Under the pieces are notes generated by a model, which was not told the DNA's origin, did not search any database, and saw only the letters and a program-made list of their open reading frames with translations. A program made the translations under genes and the position numbers. Below, piece by piece: positions 32,715-42,017 of a stretch of DNA of 64,000 nucleotides. The stretch lies in assembly GCF_030315975.1 (NCBI RefSeq), contig NZ_JASXSZ010000007.1:49902-113901 (forward strand), written 5' to 3'. This stretch comes from Microbacterium candidum. GTDB lineage: Bacteria; Actinomycetota; Actinomycetes; Actinomycetales; Microbacteriaceae. Within the stretch, counting starts at the first letter, position 1, and every line of letters starts with the position of its first letter.

Positions 32715-34379
32715 TTACTCGGACTCGATCAGGTAGCGGTTGTAGGCGGGCAGCGTCAGGAATGCGGGGAACTCCTGGCCGAGGGCGACCTCGCGGAAGA
32801 TCTCCGCGGCGTCGTCGAAGCGGTCCCCGTCACGGCGCTCCACTTCGCCGAGCACCCGCGCGATCAGGCCCTCGACGTAGTCGCGGGTGATCGGGGTGCC
32901 GTCGTCGGTGGTGCGGTCCTGGTGGATCCACTGCCACACCTGGCTGCGGCTGATCTCCGCGGTCGCCGCATCCTCCATGAGGTTGTCGATCGCAACGGCG
33001 CCGAGGCCGCGCAGCCACGCCTCGAGGTAGCGGATCGCCACCGACACGTTCGCGTGCACGCCCGCAGCCGTGATCGGACGCCCGATGTGCACGTCGATCA
33101 GGTCGGCCGCGGTCACCCGCACCTCGGGGCGCTGCCGGTCGAGCTGGTTCGGACGGTCGCCCAGCACGGCGTCGAACTCGGCCTGCGCGGTGGGGATGAG
33201 GTCGGGGTGCGCCACCCACGTGCCGTCGAAGCCGTCGCCGGCCTCGCGCTTCTTGTCGGCGGCGACCTTCTCGAAGGCCCGCGCCGTCACCTCGGGGTCG
33301 CGCCGGTTCGGGATGAAGGCGCTCATGCCCCCGATCGCGAAGGCGCCGCGTTTGTGGCACGTCTTGACGAGCAGCTCGGTGTAGGCGCGCATGAACGGCA
33401 CCGTCATCGTGACCTCGCTGCGGTCGGGCAGCACGAACCGGGCGCCGCGGCCGCGGTAGTTCTTGATGATCGAGAAGATGTAGTCCCAGCGGCCGGCGTT
33501 CAGGCCCGCGCAGTGGTCGCGCAGCTCGAAGAGGATCTCCTCCATCTCGAACGCGGCGGGCAGCGTCTCGATCAGCACCGTGGCGCGGATCGTGCCATGG
33601 GGGATGCCGATGTACTCCTCGCTGAAGGAGAAGACGTCGTCCCACAGGCGCGCCTCTTCCGCGCTCTCGAGCTTTGCGATGTAGAAGTACGGGCCGCGGC
33701 CGTTCGCGATGAGCTGGGTCGCGTTGTGGAAGAAGTAGAGGCCGAAGTCGACGAGCGACCCGGACGTGGGCAGCGCGCGGCCCAGGCGGTCGGTGAAGCG
33801 CAGATGCTGCTCGGGCAGGTGCCAGCCGCGCGGACGCATCACGATCGTGGGCGTCTCGGTCGCGGTGACCCGGTATTCCCTGCCGTCGCCATTCGTGAAG
33901 GACAGCTCGCCGCGGATCGCGTCGCGCAGCGACAGCTGCCCCTCGATGACGTTCGCCCACGTCGGGCTGGTGGCATCCTCCTGGTCGGCGAGCCACACCT
34001 TGGCGCCCGAGTTCAGCGCGTTGATCGTCATCTTCGGGTCGGTCGGGCCGGTGATCTCGACGCGGCGGTCCTCGAGGCCGGGGCCGGCGCCGGCGACCTG
34101 CCAGTCGGCGTCCTCGCGGATGTGCCGAGTGTCGTCGCGGAACTGCGGGTCGTGCCCGTTGCCGATCTCGAAGCGGCGACGCATGCGGTCGGCGAGACGA
34201 TCGTGCCGGCGGGCGCCGAAGCGATCGTGCAGCTCGATGAGGAACCGCAGGGCCTCGGGCGTCAGGATCTCGTCGTAGCGGGGGCCGATGCGGCCGGCGA
34301 TCTCGAGTGCGGGCTGGTGGGTCTGGGCGGGGATCGATCCGGTGCGCGTACGCATCGGGGTTGCGGTTGCAGGTGTCAT
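32715..34379 (-). CDS. aceB: Malate synthase A
   Basis: A 554-residue malate synthase A that condenses glyoxylate with acetyl-CoA. Signature regions are MTINALNSGAKVWLADQEDA (about 115-134), the catalytic stretch HGTIRATVLIETLPAAFEM, and the family signature region around GGMSAFIPNRRDPEV. The ATG at 34377-34379 gives MTPATATPM; longer in-frame extensions run through the intergenic region and into the divergent gene and are rejected. First gene of aceBA, facing the RamB-like regulator gene. Confidence 0.94.
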   Translation of the reverse strand: MTPATATPMRTRTGSIPAQTHQPALEIAGRIGPRYDEILTPEALRFLIELHDRFGARRHDRLADRMRRRFEIGNGHDPQFRDDTRHIREDADWQVAGAGPGLEDRRVEITGPTDPKMTINALNSGAKVWLADQEDATSPTWANVIEGQLSLRDAIRGELSFTNGDGREYRVTATETPTIVMRPRGWHLPEQHLRFTDRLGRALPTSGSLVDFGLYFFHNATQLIANGRGPYFYIAKLESAEEARLWDDVFSFSEEYIGIPHGTIRATVLIETLPAAFEMEEILFELRDHCAGLNAGRWDYIFSIIKNYRGRGARFVLPDRSEVTMTVPFMRAYTELLVKTCHKRGAFAIGGMSAFIPNRRDPEVTARAFEKVAADKKREAGDGFDGTWVAHPDLIPTAQAEFDAVLGDRPNQLDRQRPEVRVTAADLIDVHIGRPITAAGVHANVSVAIRYLEAWLRGLGAVAIDNLMEDAATAEISRSQVWQWIHQDRTTDDGTPITRDYVEGLIARVLGEVERRDGDRFDDAAEIFREVALGQEFPAFLTLPAYNRYLIESE

Positions 34380-34538
34380 GTCCCTGTCTTCCTGTGTGAA
34401 GTGGTCTGAGGATGCGGGGTCCCGGCGTGTGCGTCGGCTCCCGGCATCCCGCGATCCGGCGTTCTGGATCGATCGGGTCTTGCGTCGTGAGTCCACTATC
34501 CGGTGAAGTTCGGGATGCTGAATGACCAAATCGACTGT

Positions 34539-34556
34539 GAAGATTCGTCGATCTTC
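34539..34556. promoter_or_regulatory. Inverted repeat in the aceB/RamB-like intergenic region
   Basis: GAAGAT-TCGTCG-ATCTTC is a 6-bp dyad in the most A/T-rich part (34500-34580) of the 276-bp divergent gap. It is a candidate site for the adjacent regulator or a cAMP-independent acetate regulator. It does not match the C. glutamicum RamB consensus. Confidence 0.4.
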
Positions 34557-34612
34557 TGTTTTCGTGACAGAATCGCCGGCATCACTTCGCGGCCGTCGAG
34601 GGGAACCTCTTC

Positions 34613-34644
34613 GGTCGTTGAGCGAGCGAAGCGAGTCGAAACGC
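34613..34644. repeat. REP-like half-element upstream of the RamB-like gene
   Basis: ggtcgttgagcgagcgaagc plus the following 12 bases (34613-34644) lies in the 5' leader region, 12 nt before the ATG of the regulator. Near-identical half-elements occur at about 56301 and 56400. Confidence 0.85.
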
Positions 34645-34655
34645 AAGGAGCGGAC

Positions 34656-36107
34656 ATGACCGACGTTCTGGAAGCCGAAGAGCTCGACGCCCTGGCGCTC
34701 GGGCGCCGCATCCGTCGCCTCCGTACCGAGCGGGGGATGACGCTCGACGAGCTCGCCGCCGCGGTCGATCGCGCGCCCAGCCAGCTGTCGATGATCGAGA
34801 ACGGCAAGCGCGAGCCCAAGCTCACGCTGCTGCAGGCGATCGCGAAGGCGCTCGGGTCCACGCTCGACGGGCTCCTGGAGGCCGCACCCCTCGACGCGCG
34901 CGGCGAAGCAGAGCTCGCGCTCGAAAGAGCGATGAAGGGGCAGACGTTCCAGGCGCTCGGCATCCCGCCGTTCCGCATCGGCAAGTCCCTGCCGACCGAC
35001 GCGATCACCGCGATGCTCGCCCTCCACGCCGAGATCGACCGGCTGCGCGACGAGCGGGCGGCGACGCCCGAGGAGGCGCGCCGCGCCAATGTCGAGCTCC
35101 GCCGCCTCATGCGCAGGCAGGACAACTACTTCGCCGATCTCGAGGCGCACGCGCGCAGCATCCTGGACGCCGTCGACCACCCGGGCGGTCCGCTCACGCA
35201 GCGCACCGCCTCGGATATCGCGGCCCACCTGGGCTTCTCGATCCACTACGTGCCCGACCTGCCGCAGACGACCCGCAGCGTCGCCGACCTCAAGAACGGG
35301 CGGCTCTACCTGTCGAGCCGGCTCACCTCCAAGGGCGACCCGCGGACGGCGGTGCTGCAGGCGCTGTCGAGCCGGATGCTGGGGCACACGGAGCCGGCGA
35401 GCTACGCCGAGTTCCTCCGCCAGCGCGTCGAGACGAACTACCTGACCGGGGCCCTGCTCATCCCCGAAGCCCACGCGGTGCCGTTCCTCCAGGACGCGAA
35501 GAAGGATCGGGCGATCTCGATCGAAGACCTCCGCGACGCATACTCGGTGTCGTACGAGACGGCCGCGCATCGGTTCACGAACCTCGCGACGACCCATCTC
35601 GGCATCCGCGTGCACTTCCTGAAGGTCCACGAGTCCGGGACGATCACGAAGGCGTACGAGAACGACGACGTGAACTTCCCGACCGACCGCCTCGGTTCGA
35701 TCGAGGGGCAGATGTGCTGCCGCAAGTGGACGTCGCGCGTCGTCTTCGACGTCGACGACCACTTCAACCCGTACTACCAGTACACCGACACCGGCAACGG
35801 CACGTACTGGTGCACGGCCCGCGTGGAGGCGTCGAGCGAGGGCGCGCACTCGGTGTCGGTCGGAGTGCGCTTCGACGACACGAAGTGGTTCCTCGGCCGC
35901 GACACCCCCAACCGCGGAGTGTCTCCGCACGCCACCGAGGTGTGCTGCCGGCGCGCTCCCGCGGAGCTGGAAGCCGCGTGGCGGGGGAGTTCATGGCCCA
36001 ACGTCCGGACGCCCCGCACCCTCCTGGCGACCCTCCCGACCGGGGCGTTCCCCGGAGTCGATTCGACGGACGTCTACGAGTTCCTGCAGGCCCACGCCCC
36101 CGCCTGA
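34656..36107 (+). CDS. XRE-family regulator of the RamB/ScfR type
   Basis: A 483-residue regulator. The N-terminal XRE helix-turn-helix is at about 13-68 (LRTERGMTLDELAAAVDRAPSQLSMIENG), followed by the short-chain fatty-acyl regulator region with an ImmA/IrrE-like middle part and a Cys-rich C-terminus (QMCCRKWTSRV, ATEVCCRRAP). RamB in C. glutamicum represses aceA, aceB and acetate genes and also faces a glyoxylate gene, so control of aceBA is a strong inference from position. The ATG at 34656 is preceded by gcaaggag; an in-frame start at 34503 is rejected. Confidence 0.88.
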   Translation: MTDVLEAEELDALALGRRIRRLRTERGMTLDELAAAVDRAPSQLSMIENGKREPKLTLLQAIAKALGSTLDGLLEAAPLDARGEAELALERAMKGQTFQALGIPPFRIGKSLPTDAITAMLALHAEIDRLRDERAATPEEARRANVELRRLMRRQDNYFADLEAHARSILDAVDHPGGPLTQRTASDIAAHLGFSIHYVPDLPQTTRSVADLKNGRLYLSSRLTSKGDPRTAVLQALSSRMLGHTEPASYAEFLRQRVETNYLTGALLIPEAHAVPFLQDAKKDRAISIEDLRDAYSVSYETAAHRFTNLATTHLGIRVHFLKVHESGTITKAYENDDVNFPTDRLGSIEGQMCCRKWTSRVVFDVDDHFNPYYQYTDTGNGTYWCTARVEASSEGAHSVSVGVRFDDTKWFLGRDTPNRGVSPHATEVCCRRAPAELEAAWRGSSWPNVRTPRTLLATLPTGAFPGVDSTDVYEFLQAHAPA

Positions 36108-36118
36108 GCGGGGCGTGT

Positions 36119-37504
36119 TCAGTGCTGGCCGGCGATGAGGTCGGCGACCTTGGCAGGCCACGCGTCCTTCGTCGACGAGCGGGATGACTCGGTCCGGTCG
36201 GCCATGCCGTATGCGGCATAGATCGCCTGGACGGCGGTCCAGCGGAGCGGCTCGGGCTCCCAGTTCTTCGCGCGGTGTCCGACCCACGGCAGACGCACGA
36301 GCTCCGTGTCGCGGCCGAGGACGAGGTCGGCCAGGGTGCGTCCGGCGAGGTTCGTCGCGGTGACGCCCGTCCCGACATACCCGCCGGCCCAGCCGAGGCC
36401 GGTCGCGCGGTCGAGTCCGACGCTCGCCGACCAGTCGCGCGGCACGCCGAGCACGCCCGCCCACGCATGGGCGATCGGGATGTCCGCGGCCGCCGGGAAG
36501 AACGACCGCAGCAGGGCCGTGAGCGCCGCGACGGTCCGCTCCTGCGTCGTGCCGTCGGTGTCGACGCGCGAGCCGTACCGGTAGGGGACCCCGCGCCCGC
36601 CGAAGGCGATGCGGTCGTCGGCCGTGCGCTGCGCGTACATGTAGACGTGGGCGAAGTCGCCGAGGGTCTCTCGGCCGCTCCATCCGACTTCGTCCCAGAA
36701 GGATGCGGGCAGCGGCTCGGTCGCGATCATCGACGAGTTCATCGGCAGCCACGTGCGGTGCGTTCCGCGGAGGTTCGCGGTGAAGCCCTCCGTCGCGCGG
36801 ATGACGTGCGCCGCGCGCACGGTGCCGCGGTCCGAGATCGCGAGCCCGGGGCGGATCTCCGACACCCGCGTGTTCTCGTGGATGACCACGCCGAGCCGCT
36901 CGACGGCGGCGGCGAGCCCGGCGGCGAGCTTCGCCGGATGGATGCGGGCGCAGTGCGGATGCCACAGTCCGCCGACGGCTCCCTCGATGCGGATCCTGGA
37001 TGCGGTGGCCGCCGCATCCAGCGGTTCCACGTCCGTGTGCGGCCACTGCGCCTCGTCGGCGGCCGCCGCCTGCAGACGGGCGAGCTGAGCGGGGGAGCGT
37101 GCGACGTTGAGCTCGCCGCCCTTCACGATGTTCGCGTCGATGCCCTCGTGCGCGGCGACGGCGATGACCTCGTCGACGGTCTCATTGAGCGCGCGCTGCT
37201 GGGCGGTTCCGGCATCCCGTCCGTATCGCGCCCGGCCGCCCGTGACCGAGTTCGTGAGCCAGCCGCCGTTGCGCCCGGAGGCGCCGAAGCCGGCGAAGCG
37301 CTGCTCGAGAACGGTGACCCGCAGGTCGGGCTGCAGCGTCTTGAGGTAGTACGCGGTCCAGAGCCCCGTGTAGCCGGCGCCGACGATGCAGACGTCCGCC
37401 GTGGCGTCGCCGTCGAGCGCGGGACGGGTGGATGCGGGGAGCCCCTCCTGTCGCCACCAGAAGGACACTCCGCCGTTGATGGTCGCTCCGCCCGTCGCCG
37501 TCAT
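36119..37504 (-). CDS. FAD-dependent amine oxidoreductase (DAO fold, gamma-glutamylputrescine oxidase-like)
   Basis: A 461-residue DAO-family flavoprotein. The dinucleotide site is CIVGAGYTGLWTAYYLK near 40, GFGASGRNGGWL follows, and GWAGGYVGTGVTATNLAGRTLADL sits near the C-terminus. Its resemblance is to PuuB-type enzymes that oxidise gamma-glutamylputrescine or other secondary amines, releasing an aldehyde and peroxide. No gamma-glutamylputrescine synthetase is in the window. It lies beside the PucR regulator and the putrescine/GABA genes, which supports an amine substrate. Confidence 0.82.
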   Translation of the reverse strand: MTATGGATINGGVSFWWRQEGLPASTRPALDGDATADVCIVGAGYTGLWTAYYLKTLQPDLRVTVLEQRFAGFGASGRNGGWLTNSVTGGRARYGRDAGTAQQRALNETVDEVIAVAAHEGIDANIVKGGELNVARSPAQLARLQAAAADEAQWPHTDVEPLDAAATASRIRIEGAVGGLWHPHCARIHPAKLAAGLAAAVERLGVVIHENTRVSEIRPGLAISDRGTVRAAHVIRATEGFTANLRGTHRTWLPMNSSMIATEPLPASFWDEVGWSGRETLGDFAHVYMYAQRTADDRIAFGGRGVPYRYGSRVDTDGTTQERTVAALTALLRSFFPAAADIPIAHAWAGVLGVPRDWSASVGLDRATGLGWAGGYVGTGVTATNLAGRTLADLVLGRDTELVRLPWVGHRAKNWEPEPLRWTAVQAIYAAYGMADRTESSRSSTKDAWPAKVADLIAGQH

Positions 37505-37510
37505 CCGGCC

Positions 37511-37516
37511 AGGCTA
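37511..37516 (-). promoter_or_regulatory. -10 box TAGCCT, probable leaderless start of the DAO-family oxidase
   Basis: On the minus strand TAGCCT is followed by 6 nt (ggccgg) and the ATG. No separate ribosome site is present. Confidence 0.5.
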
Positions 37517-37588
37517 TCCGCGCCGCGGCTCAGTCCTCGCCGACGGATTGTGCCCGATTCCCCGTCCGCTCGGACGCCGTGTCATGGC

Positions 37589-39103
37589 TCAGTCGGCGAC
37601 CTGCATCGCCGCCCACAGCTCCGCGCGGGCGGCGAAGGTCGAGAGGTCGATGCCGAGGAGACGCTGGGCGAGCGCGATGCGCGCACGAACCGTGTGGCGG
37701 TGCACCCCGAGAGCCGTGGCCGCCGCCTCGATGCGCGTGTCGCTCTCGAGCCAGACGCGGACGGTCTCGATGAGCGCGGTGCCGTCCTCGGCGTCGCTGC
37801 GGATGAGGGGTTCCAGCATCCCCGCCGCGAGAGCCCGCGCCTCCACGCTGTCGAGGATCGCGAGCATGCCGGACGCCTGCACTTCCGCGAACGTCGTGAC
37901 GGCATCACCGCCGCGCCGCAGTGCCGTGACCGCTTCGGCGTGGGCGGCCGAGAAGCCGGAGTAGTGCGCCGCGGAGGACACGCCGACCCGTGCGCCGAAG
38001 CGCTCGGCGAGGGCGACCGCGACATCGGCCGACGCGGGTGCGACGAGCACGAGCTCGTGGTCGTGCCACCCGAACGCGAGGTCGCTGCGCCGCTCCGCGG
38101 ACTGCACCTCGAGCCACTCGTCGAGGGCGTCCGTGCGGTGCACGTCCGCGACGGCGACGACGACGGGCGCGGACGGCAGCCCCCCGGTGAGGTCGCGCGC
38201 GATCCGACGGGCGAGGGTCGGCTCGTCGGTGAGCAGCGACTGGATGAGCGCCGACCGCAGCGCCGTCATGGCGCGGGCGAGCCCCCGGTTCTGCTCGAGC
38301 GCGAGCCCCGCCATCGCGACGACGGCCGTGAGGACCCCGCGGCCCTCGGGATCGAGCTCGCCCGCGGCGATGGCGATCACGCCGCGCAGGTGGCCGGTGC
38401 GCCCCAGCGTCTGCAGCGTGAGGGGAACCGCGCCCTCGTGGAGTGCCGCAGCGGCCCGCGACCCGCGCCGCAGGAGCGTCCCCGCCTCGGCCGCGGCGAG
38501 GGCGAGGGATGAGGCATCCAGTCCGCCGACCGGATGCTCGCGCGTCAGCTTTCCGGACGCGTCGAAGAGTCCGACCCACGTATGCAGCTGCTTCGCGAGC
38601 TCGACGAGCGTCGCGCCGAGGCCGTCCGGGCGGAGGGCGGCGAGGGCGATCGCCCGCTGGGCATCCAGCGCCCAGGATCTCCGCGCATACGCCTGGGCTG
38701 CGACGGCCTCGGCGTTCGCGCGGGCGACGGCGATGAACGGCGTCTTGTAGGGCACCTCGAACAGGGGCATGCGGTGCGTCCGGCAGGCGGCCACGAGCCC
38801 CGCGGGTACGCCCTCGCGCACGACCTCCGTGCCGAAGCCGAGGGCGATCACACCCCGGCTGACCGCCCGCCGCACGTAGTCGTCGTACAGTTCCGGCTCG
38901 TCCGACGCGAACTGCGTGCCGGTCGTCAGCAGCACGAGGTCGTCCGCGAGGAACGGCGTCGGGTCGACGAGATCGCTCGAGTGCACCCAGCGCACGGGCC
39001 GGGATGCGGCATCCGGATCGCCGTTCTCGACGAGCCGCAGCCCGAGCTCGCGCCGTGCGAGCAGGCTCTCCAGGGTCGGGATGGGGGCGGGGTCGGCGAC
39101 CAT
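37589..39103 (-). CDS. PucR-family transcriptional regulator
   Basis: A 504-residue regulator: an N-terminal purine-catabolism PucR domain (LESLLARRELGLRLVENGD, about 8-125), a middle sensor region, a GGDEF-like fragment and a C-terminal helix-turn-helix (IEAAATALGVHRHTVRARIALAQRLLGIDL). It is divergent from gabT with a 90-bp gap. PucR-type activators of gab genes are known in C. glutamicum, so it likely senses GABA or succinate semialdehyde and controls the cluster. The ATG at 39101-39103 is chosen; one 15 nt further upstream is possible and would overlap the inverted repeat. Confidence 0.87.
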   Translation of the reverse strand: MVADPAPIPTLESLLARRELGLRLVENGDPDAASRPVRWVHSSDLVDPTPFLADDLVLLTTGTQFASDEPELYDDYVRRAVSRGVIALGFGTEVVREGVPAGLVAACRTHRMPLFEVPYKTPFIAVARANAEAVAAQAYARRSWALDAQRAIALAALRPDGLGATLVELAKQLHTWVGLFDASGKLTREHPVGGLDASSLALAAAEAGTLLRRGSRAAAALHEGAVPLTLQTLGRTGHLRGVIAIAAGELDPEGRGVLTAVVAMAGLALEQNRGLARAMTALRSALIQSLLTDEPTLARRIARDLTGGLPSAPVVVAVADVHRTDALDEWLEVQSAERRSDLAFGWHDHELVLVAPASADVAVALAERFGARVGVSSAAHYSGFSAAHAEAVTALRRGGDAVTTFAEVQASGMLAILDSVEARALAAGMLEPLIRSDAEDGTALIETVRVWLESDTRIEAAATALGVHRHTVRARIALAQRLLGIDLSTFAARAELWAAMQVAD

Positions 39104-39111
39104 GGTGCTCC

Positions 39112-39148
39112 TGTACATCTTGGCCAAGCGGGATGCCTCGAATGTACA
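39112..39148. promoter_or_regulatory. Paired inverted repeats in the PucR-gabT intergenic region
   Basis: TGTACAT (39112-39118) and ATGTACA (39142-39148) form a 7-bp dyad with centres 30 bp apart. A perfect 10-bp palindrome CTTGGCCAAG (39119-39128) directly follows the first arm. Together they are a good candidate operator for the PucR regulator. Confidence 0.55.
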
Positions 39149-39180
39149 CGTCGGCGAGTGCGGGTGCCTCGGCCCGCGCC

Positions 39181-39186
39181 TACGCT
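39181..39186 (+). promoter_or_regulatory. -10 box TACGCT, probable leaderless start of gabT
   Basis: TACGCT is followed by 7 nt (cggggac) and the ATG at 39194. Confidence 0.5.
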
Positions 39187-39193
39187 CGGGGAC

Positions 39194-40546
39194 ATGAGCA
39201 TCGTCGACACCACCGTCCCCGTCGGCGGCCCCACTCTCGCACAGGAGCGCCGCCTCGTCACCGCCATCCCCGGCCCGCGCTCGCAGGAGCTGCTCGCCCG
39301 CAAGGCCGCCGCCGTCGCCGATGGCGTCAGCTACTCCATCCCCGTCCAGACGGTCGCCGCCGGCGGCGGTGTGCTCGTCGACGCCGATGGCAACTCGCTG
39401 ATCGACCTCGGCTCGGGCATCGCCGTGACCACGGTCGGCAACGCGCACCCGAAGGTCGTGGCCGCCGTGCAGGAGCAGGTCGCGCAGTTCACCCACACGT
39501 GTTTCATGGTCTCGCCGTACGAGTCCTACGTGGAGGTCGCCGAGGCGCTCAACCGCGTCACCCCCGGCGACCACGCCAAGAAGAGCGCTCTGTTCAACAC
39601 GGGCGCCGAGGCCGTCGAGAACGCCGTCAAGATCGCGCGCAAGTACACCGGCAAGCAGGCCGTCGTCGCGTTCGACCACGCGTACCACGGCCGCACCAAC
39701 CTCACGATGGCGCTGACCGCGAAGTCGATGCCGTACAAGAGCGGGTTCGGCCCGTTCGCGTCGGAGATCTACCGCGCGCCGATGTCCTACCCGTTCCGCG
39801 ACGGACTGACGGGTCCCGAGGCCGGGAAGCGCGCCATCTCGATGATCGAGAAGCAGGTCGGCGCCGACAACCTCGCCGCCGTCATCATCGAGCCGATCCA
39901 GGGCGAGGGCGGCTTCGTCGTCCCGGCCGACGGCTTCCTCCCGGCGATCGTCGAGTGGTGCAACGCGAACGGCGTCGTCTTCATCGCCGACGAGGTGCAG
40001 TCCGGCTTCGCCCGCACCGGCACGATGTTCGCGAGCGAGCAGTTCGGCATCGTCCCCGACCTCATCACGACGGCCAAGGGCATCGCGGGCGGCATGCCGC
40101 TCGCCGCGGTCACCGGCCGCGCCGAGATCATGGATGCCACCCACGGCGGCGGCCTCGGCGGCACCTACGGCGGCAACCCCGTCGCCTGCGCTGCCGCGAT
40201 CGCCGCGATCGACGCGTTCGAGAACGACGGTCTCGTCGAGCGCGCGCAGGAGATCGGCGAGATCCTCCTCGCCCGCCTCACCGCACTGCAGGCGACCGAC
40301 GCCCGAATCGGCGACGTCCGCGGCCGCGGCGCCATGGTCGCCGCGGAGTTCGTGAAGCCGGGCACCACCGAGCCGGACGCGGCGCTCACCGCGGCCGTGG
40401 CCAAGGCGTGCATCGCCGAGGGCGTCATCGTCCTCACGTGCGGCACCTACGGCAACGTCATCCGCTTCCTCCCGCCCCTGTCGATCGGCGACGAGCTCCT
40501 CGCCGAGGGCCTCGACGTCGTCGCCGCGGCACTCGCGGCCAACTGA
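39194..40546 (+). CDS. gabT: 4-aminobutyrate-2-oxoglutarate transaminase
   Basis: A 450-residue class III aminotransferase. The PLP Lys295 is in TTAKGIAGGMPLAAV, Asp266 in FIADEVQSGFARTG contacts the ring nitrogen, and LFNTGAEAVENAVKIARKYTG forms the phosphate site. It converts GABA to succinate semialdehyde. Long antisense and upstream in-frame extensions overlap the PucR gene, so the ATG at 39194 is preferred. It is followed by a terminator and then the amine oxidase. Confidence 0.93.
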   Translation: MSIVDTTVPVGGPTLAQERRLVTAIPGPRSQELLARKAAAVADGVSYSIPVQTVAAGGGVLVDADGNSLIDLGSGIAVTTVGNAHPKVVAAVQEQVAQFTHTCFMVSPYESYVEVAEALNRVTPGDHAKKSALFNTGAEAVENAVKIARKYTGKQAVVAFDHAYHGRTNLTMALTAKSMPYKSGFGPFASEIYRAPMSYPFRDGLTGPEAGKRAISMIEKQVGADNLAAVIIEPIQGEGGFVVPADGFLPAIVEWCNANGVVFIADEVQSGFARTGTMFASEQFGIVPDLITTAKGIAGGMPLAAVTGRAEIMDATHGGGLGGTYGGNPVACAAAIAAIDAFENDGLVERAQEIGEILLARLTALQATDARIGDVRGRGAMVAAEFVKPGTTEPDAALTAAVAKACIAEGVIVLTCGTYGNVIRFLPPLSIGDELLAEGLDVVAAALAAN

Positions 40547-40551
40547 TCCCG

Positions 40552-40594
40552 AAGCCCCGGTCGGGCCGCTGCGCGGTGCCGGCCGGGGCTTTTC
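40552..40594 (+). terminator. Terminator after gabT
   Basis: aagccccgg (40552-40560) pairs with ccggggctt (40583-40591), with a G/C-rich inner loop, followed by ttt. It may only partly stop transcription, since the next gene is a pathway partner. Confidence 0.65.
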
Positions 40595-40636
40595 CGTCCT
40601 CATCCATCCACAACCCCCAACGAAAGAGCGTGAAAA

Positions 40637-42013
40637 TTGACCGAGATCACCAGGGACGTCGTCGTCATCGGCGCCGGAGCGGCGGGCCTCACCGCCGCGA
40701 ACGAGCTGAAGAAGGCGGGCCTGTCGGTCGCGGTGCTCGAGGCGCGTGACCGCGTCGGCGGGCGACTGTGGACGGATGTCATCGACGGCGCGATGCTCGA
40801 GATCGGCGGCCAGTGGGTCTCGCCCGACCAGGACGCGCTGAAGGACACCCTCGCCGAGCTCGGGCTCGAGACGTACGATCGCTACCGCGAGGGCGACAGC
40901 GTCTACATCGGCCAGGACGGCGTGCTGACGCGCTTCACGGGTGAGATCTTCCCCGTGAAGCCCGACACCGAGAAGGTCATCGTCGAGCTGATCGAGAAGC
41001 TCGACGCGATGGTTGCGCTGGTCGATCCCGACCGGCCGTGGGAGTCGCCGGATGCGGAGGCCCTCGACTCGATCTCGTTCGAGGAGTGGCTGAAGCAGCA
41101 GACCGACGACACCGAAGCGCGCGAAAACATCGCGCTCTTCATCGCGGGGGCCATGCTCACAAAGCCCGCCCACGCGTTCTCCACCCTGCAGGCCCTCCTC
41201 ATGGCGGCCAGCGCCGGCAGCTTCTCGAACCTCGTGGATGCGGACTTCATCCTCGACGCGCGCGTCGTCGGCGGCCTGCAGCAGGTCCCGCTCCTGCTCG
41301 CCGAGCGTCTCGGCGACGACGTGCACCTCAACGCGCCGGTGCGCACTCTCCGCTGGAACGACGAGGGCGTCACGGCCGAGGCGGAGGGCGTCACCGTCCA
41401 CGCACGCCGGGTGATCATCGCGCTCGCACCCGTCCTCTACAACCGCATCTCGTTCGTCCCCGCACTCCCGCGTCGTCAGCACCAGATGCACCAGCACATC
41501 TCGATGGGCTTCGTCATCAAGGTCCACGCGGTCTACGACCGCCCGTTCTGGCGCGAGCAGGGACTGTCCGGCACGGCGTTCAGCCCCTACGAGCTGTCGC
41601 ACGAGGCCTACGACAACACCAACCACGGCGATGAGCGCGGCACCCTCGTCGGGTTCGTCTCCGACAAGAACGCCGACGGCGTCTTCGCGCTGTCCGCCGA
41701 GGAGCGCAAGGAGCGCATCCTCGAGTCGCTGTCGCACTACTACGGTCCGGAGGCCAAGAACCCGGTCGTCTACTACGAGAGCGACTGGGGCAGCGAGGAG
41801 TGGACGCGCGGCGCGTACGCCGCGAGCTTCGACCTCGGCGGCCTGCACCGCTACGGTGCGGACCTGCGCACCCCGGTCGGTCCGATCTCCTTCGCGTGCA
41901 GCGACATGGCCGGTGCCGGCTACCAGCACGTCGACGGCGCGATCCGGATGGGGCGTCTCGCCGCCGAGCGGATCGTCGCCGAGGAGCACGCCCTGATCGG
42001 CGCGCAGGCGTGA
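40637..42013 (+). CDS. puo: Flavin monoamine oxidase, probable putrescine oxidase
   Basis: A 458-residue flavin amine oxidase. The FAD site is VVIGAGAAGLTAANELKKAGL (11-31), ARDRVGGRLWTD follows, and the C-terminal GAGYQHVDGAIRMGRLAAERI closes the FAD domain. Overall pattern resembles putrescine oxidases of Rhodococcus and Micrococcus, which convert putrescine to 4-aminobutanal, ammonia and peroxide. It starts with a rare TTG at 40637 after cgaaagagcg; no ATG or GTG in frame fits. Its place between gabT and two aldehyde dehydrogenases supports the putrescine-to-GABA role. Tyramine oxidase is an alternative. Confidence 0.82.
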   Translation: MTEITRDVVVIGAGAAGLTAANELKKAGLSVAVLEARDRVGGRLWTDVIDGAMLEIGGQWVSPDQDALKDTLAELGLETYDRYREGDSVYIGQDGVLTRFTGEIFPVKPDTEKVIVELIEKLDAMVALVDPDRPWESPDAEALDSISFEEWLKQQTDDTEARENIALFIAGAMLTKPAHAFSTLQALLMAASAGSFSNLVDADFILDARVVGGLQQVPLLLAERLGDDVHLNAPVRTLRWNDEGVTAEAEGVTVHARRVIIALAPVLYNRISFVPALPRRQHQMHQHISMGFVIKVHAVYDRPFWREQGLSGTAFSPYELSHEAYDNTNHGDERGTLVGFVSDKNADGVFALSAEERKERILESLSHYYGPEAKNPVVYYESDWGSEEWTRGAYAASFDLGGLHRYGADLRTPVGPISFACSDMAGAGYQHVDGAIRMGRLAAERIVAEEHALIGAQA

Positions 42014-42017
42014 ACAT

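Noticed and set aside
32715..35930. A 1071-codon minus-strand frame extending aceB upstream
   Set aside because: Malate synthase homology begins at the ATG at 34379; the rest is antisense to the RamB-like gene.
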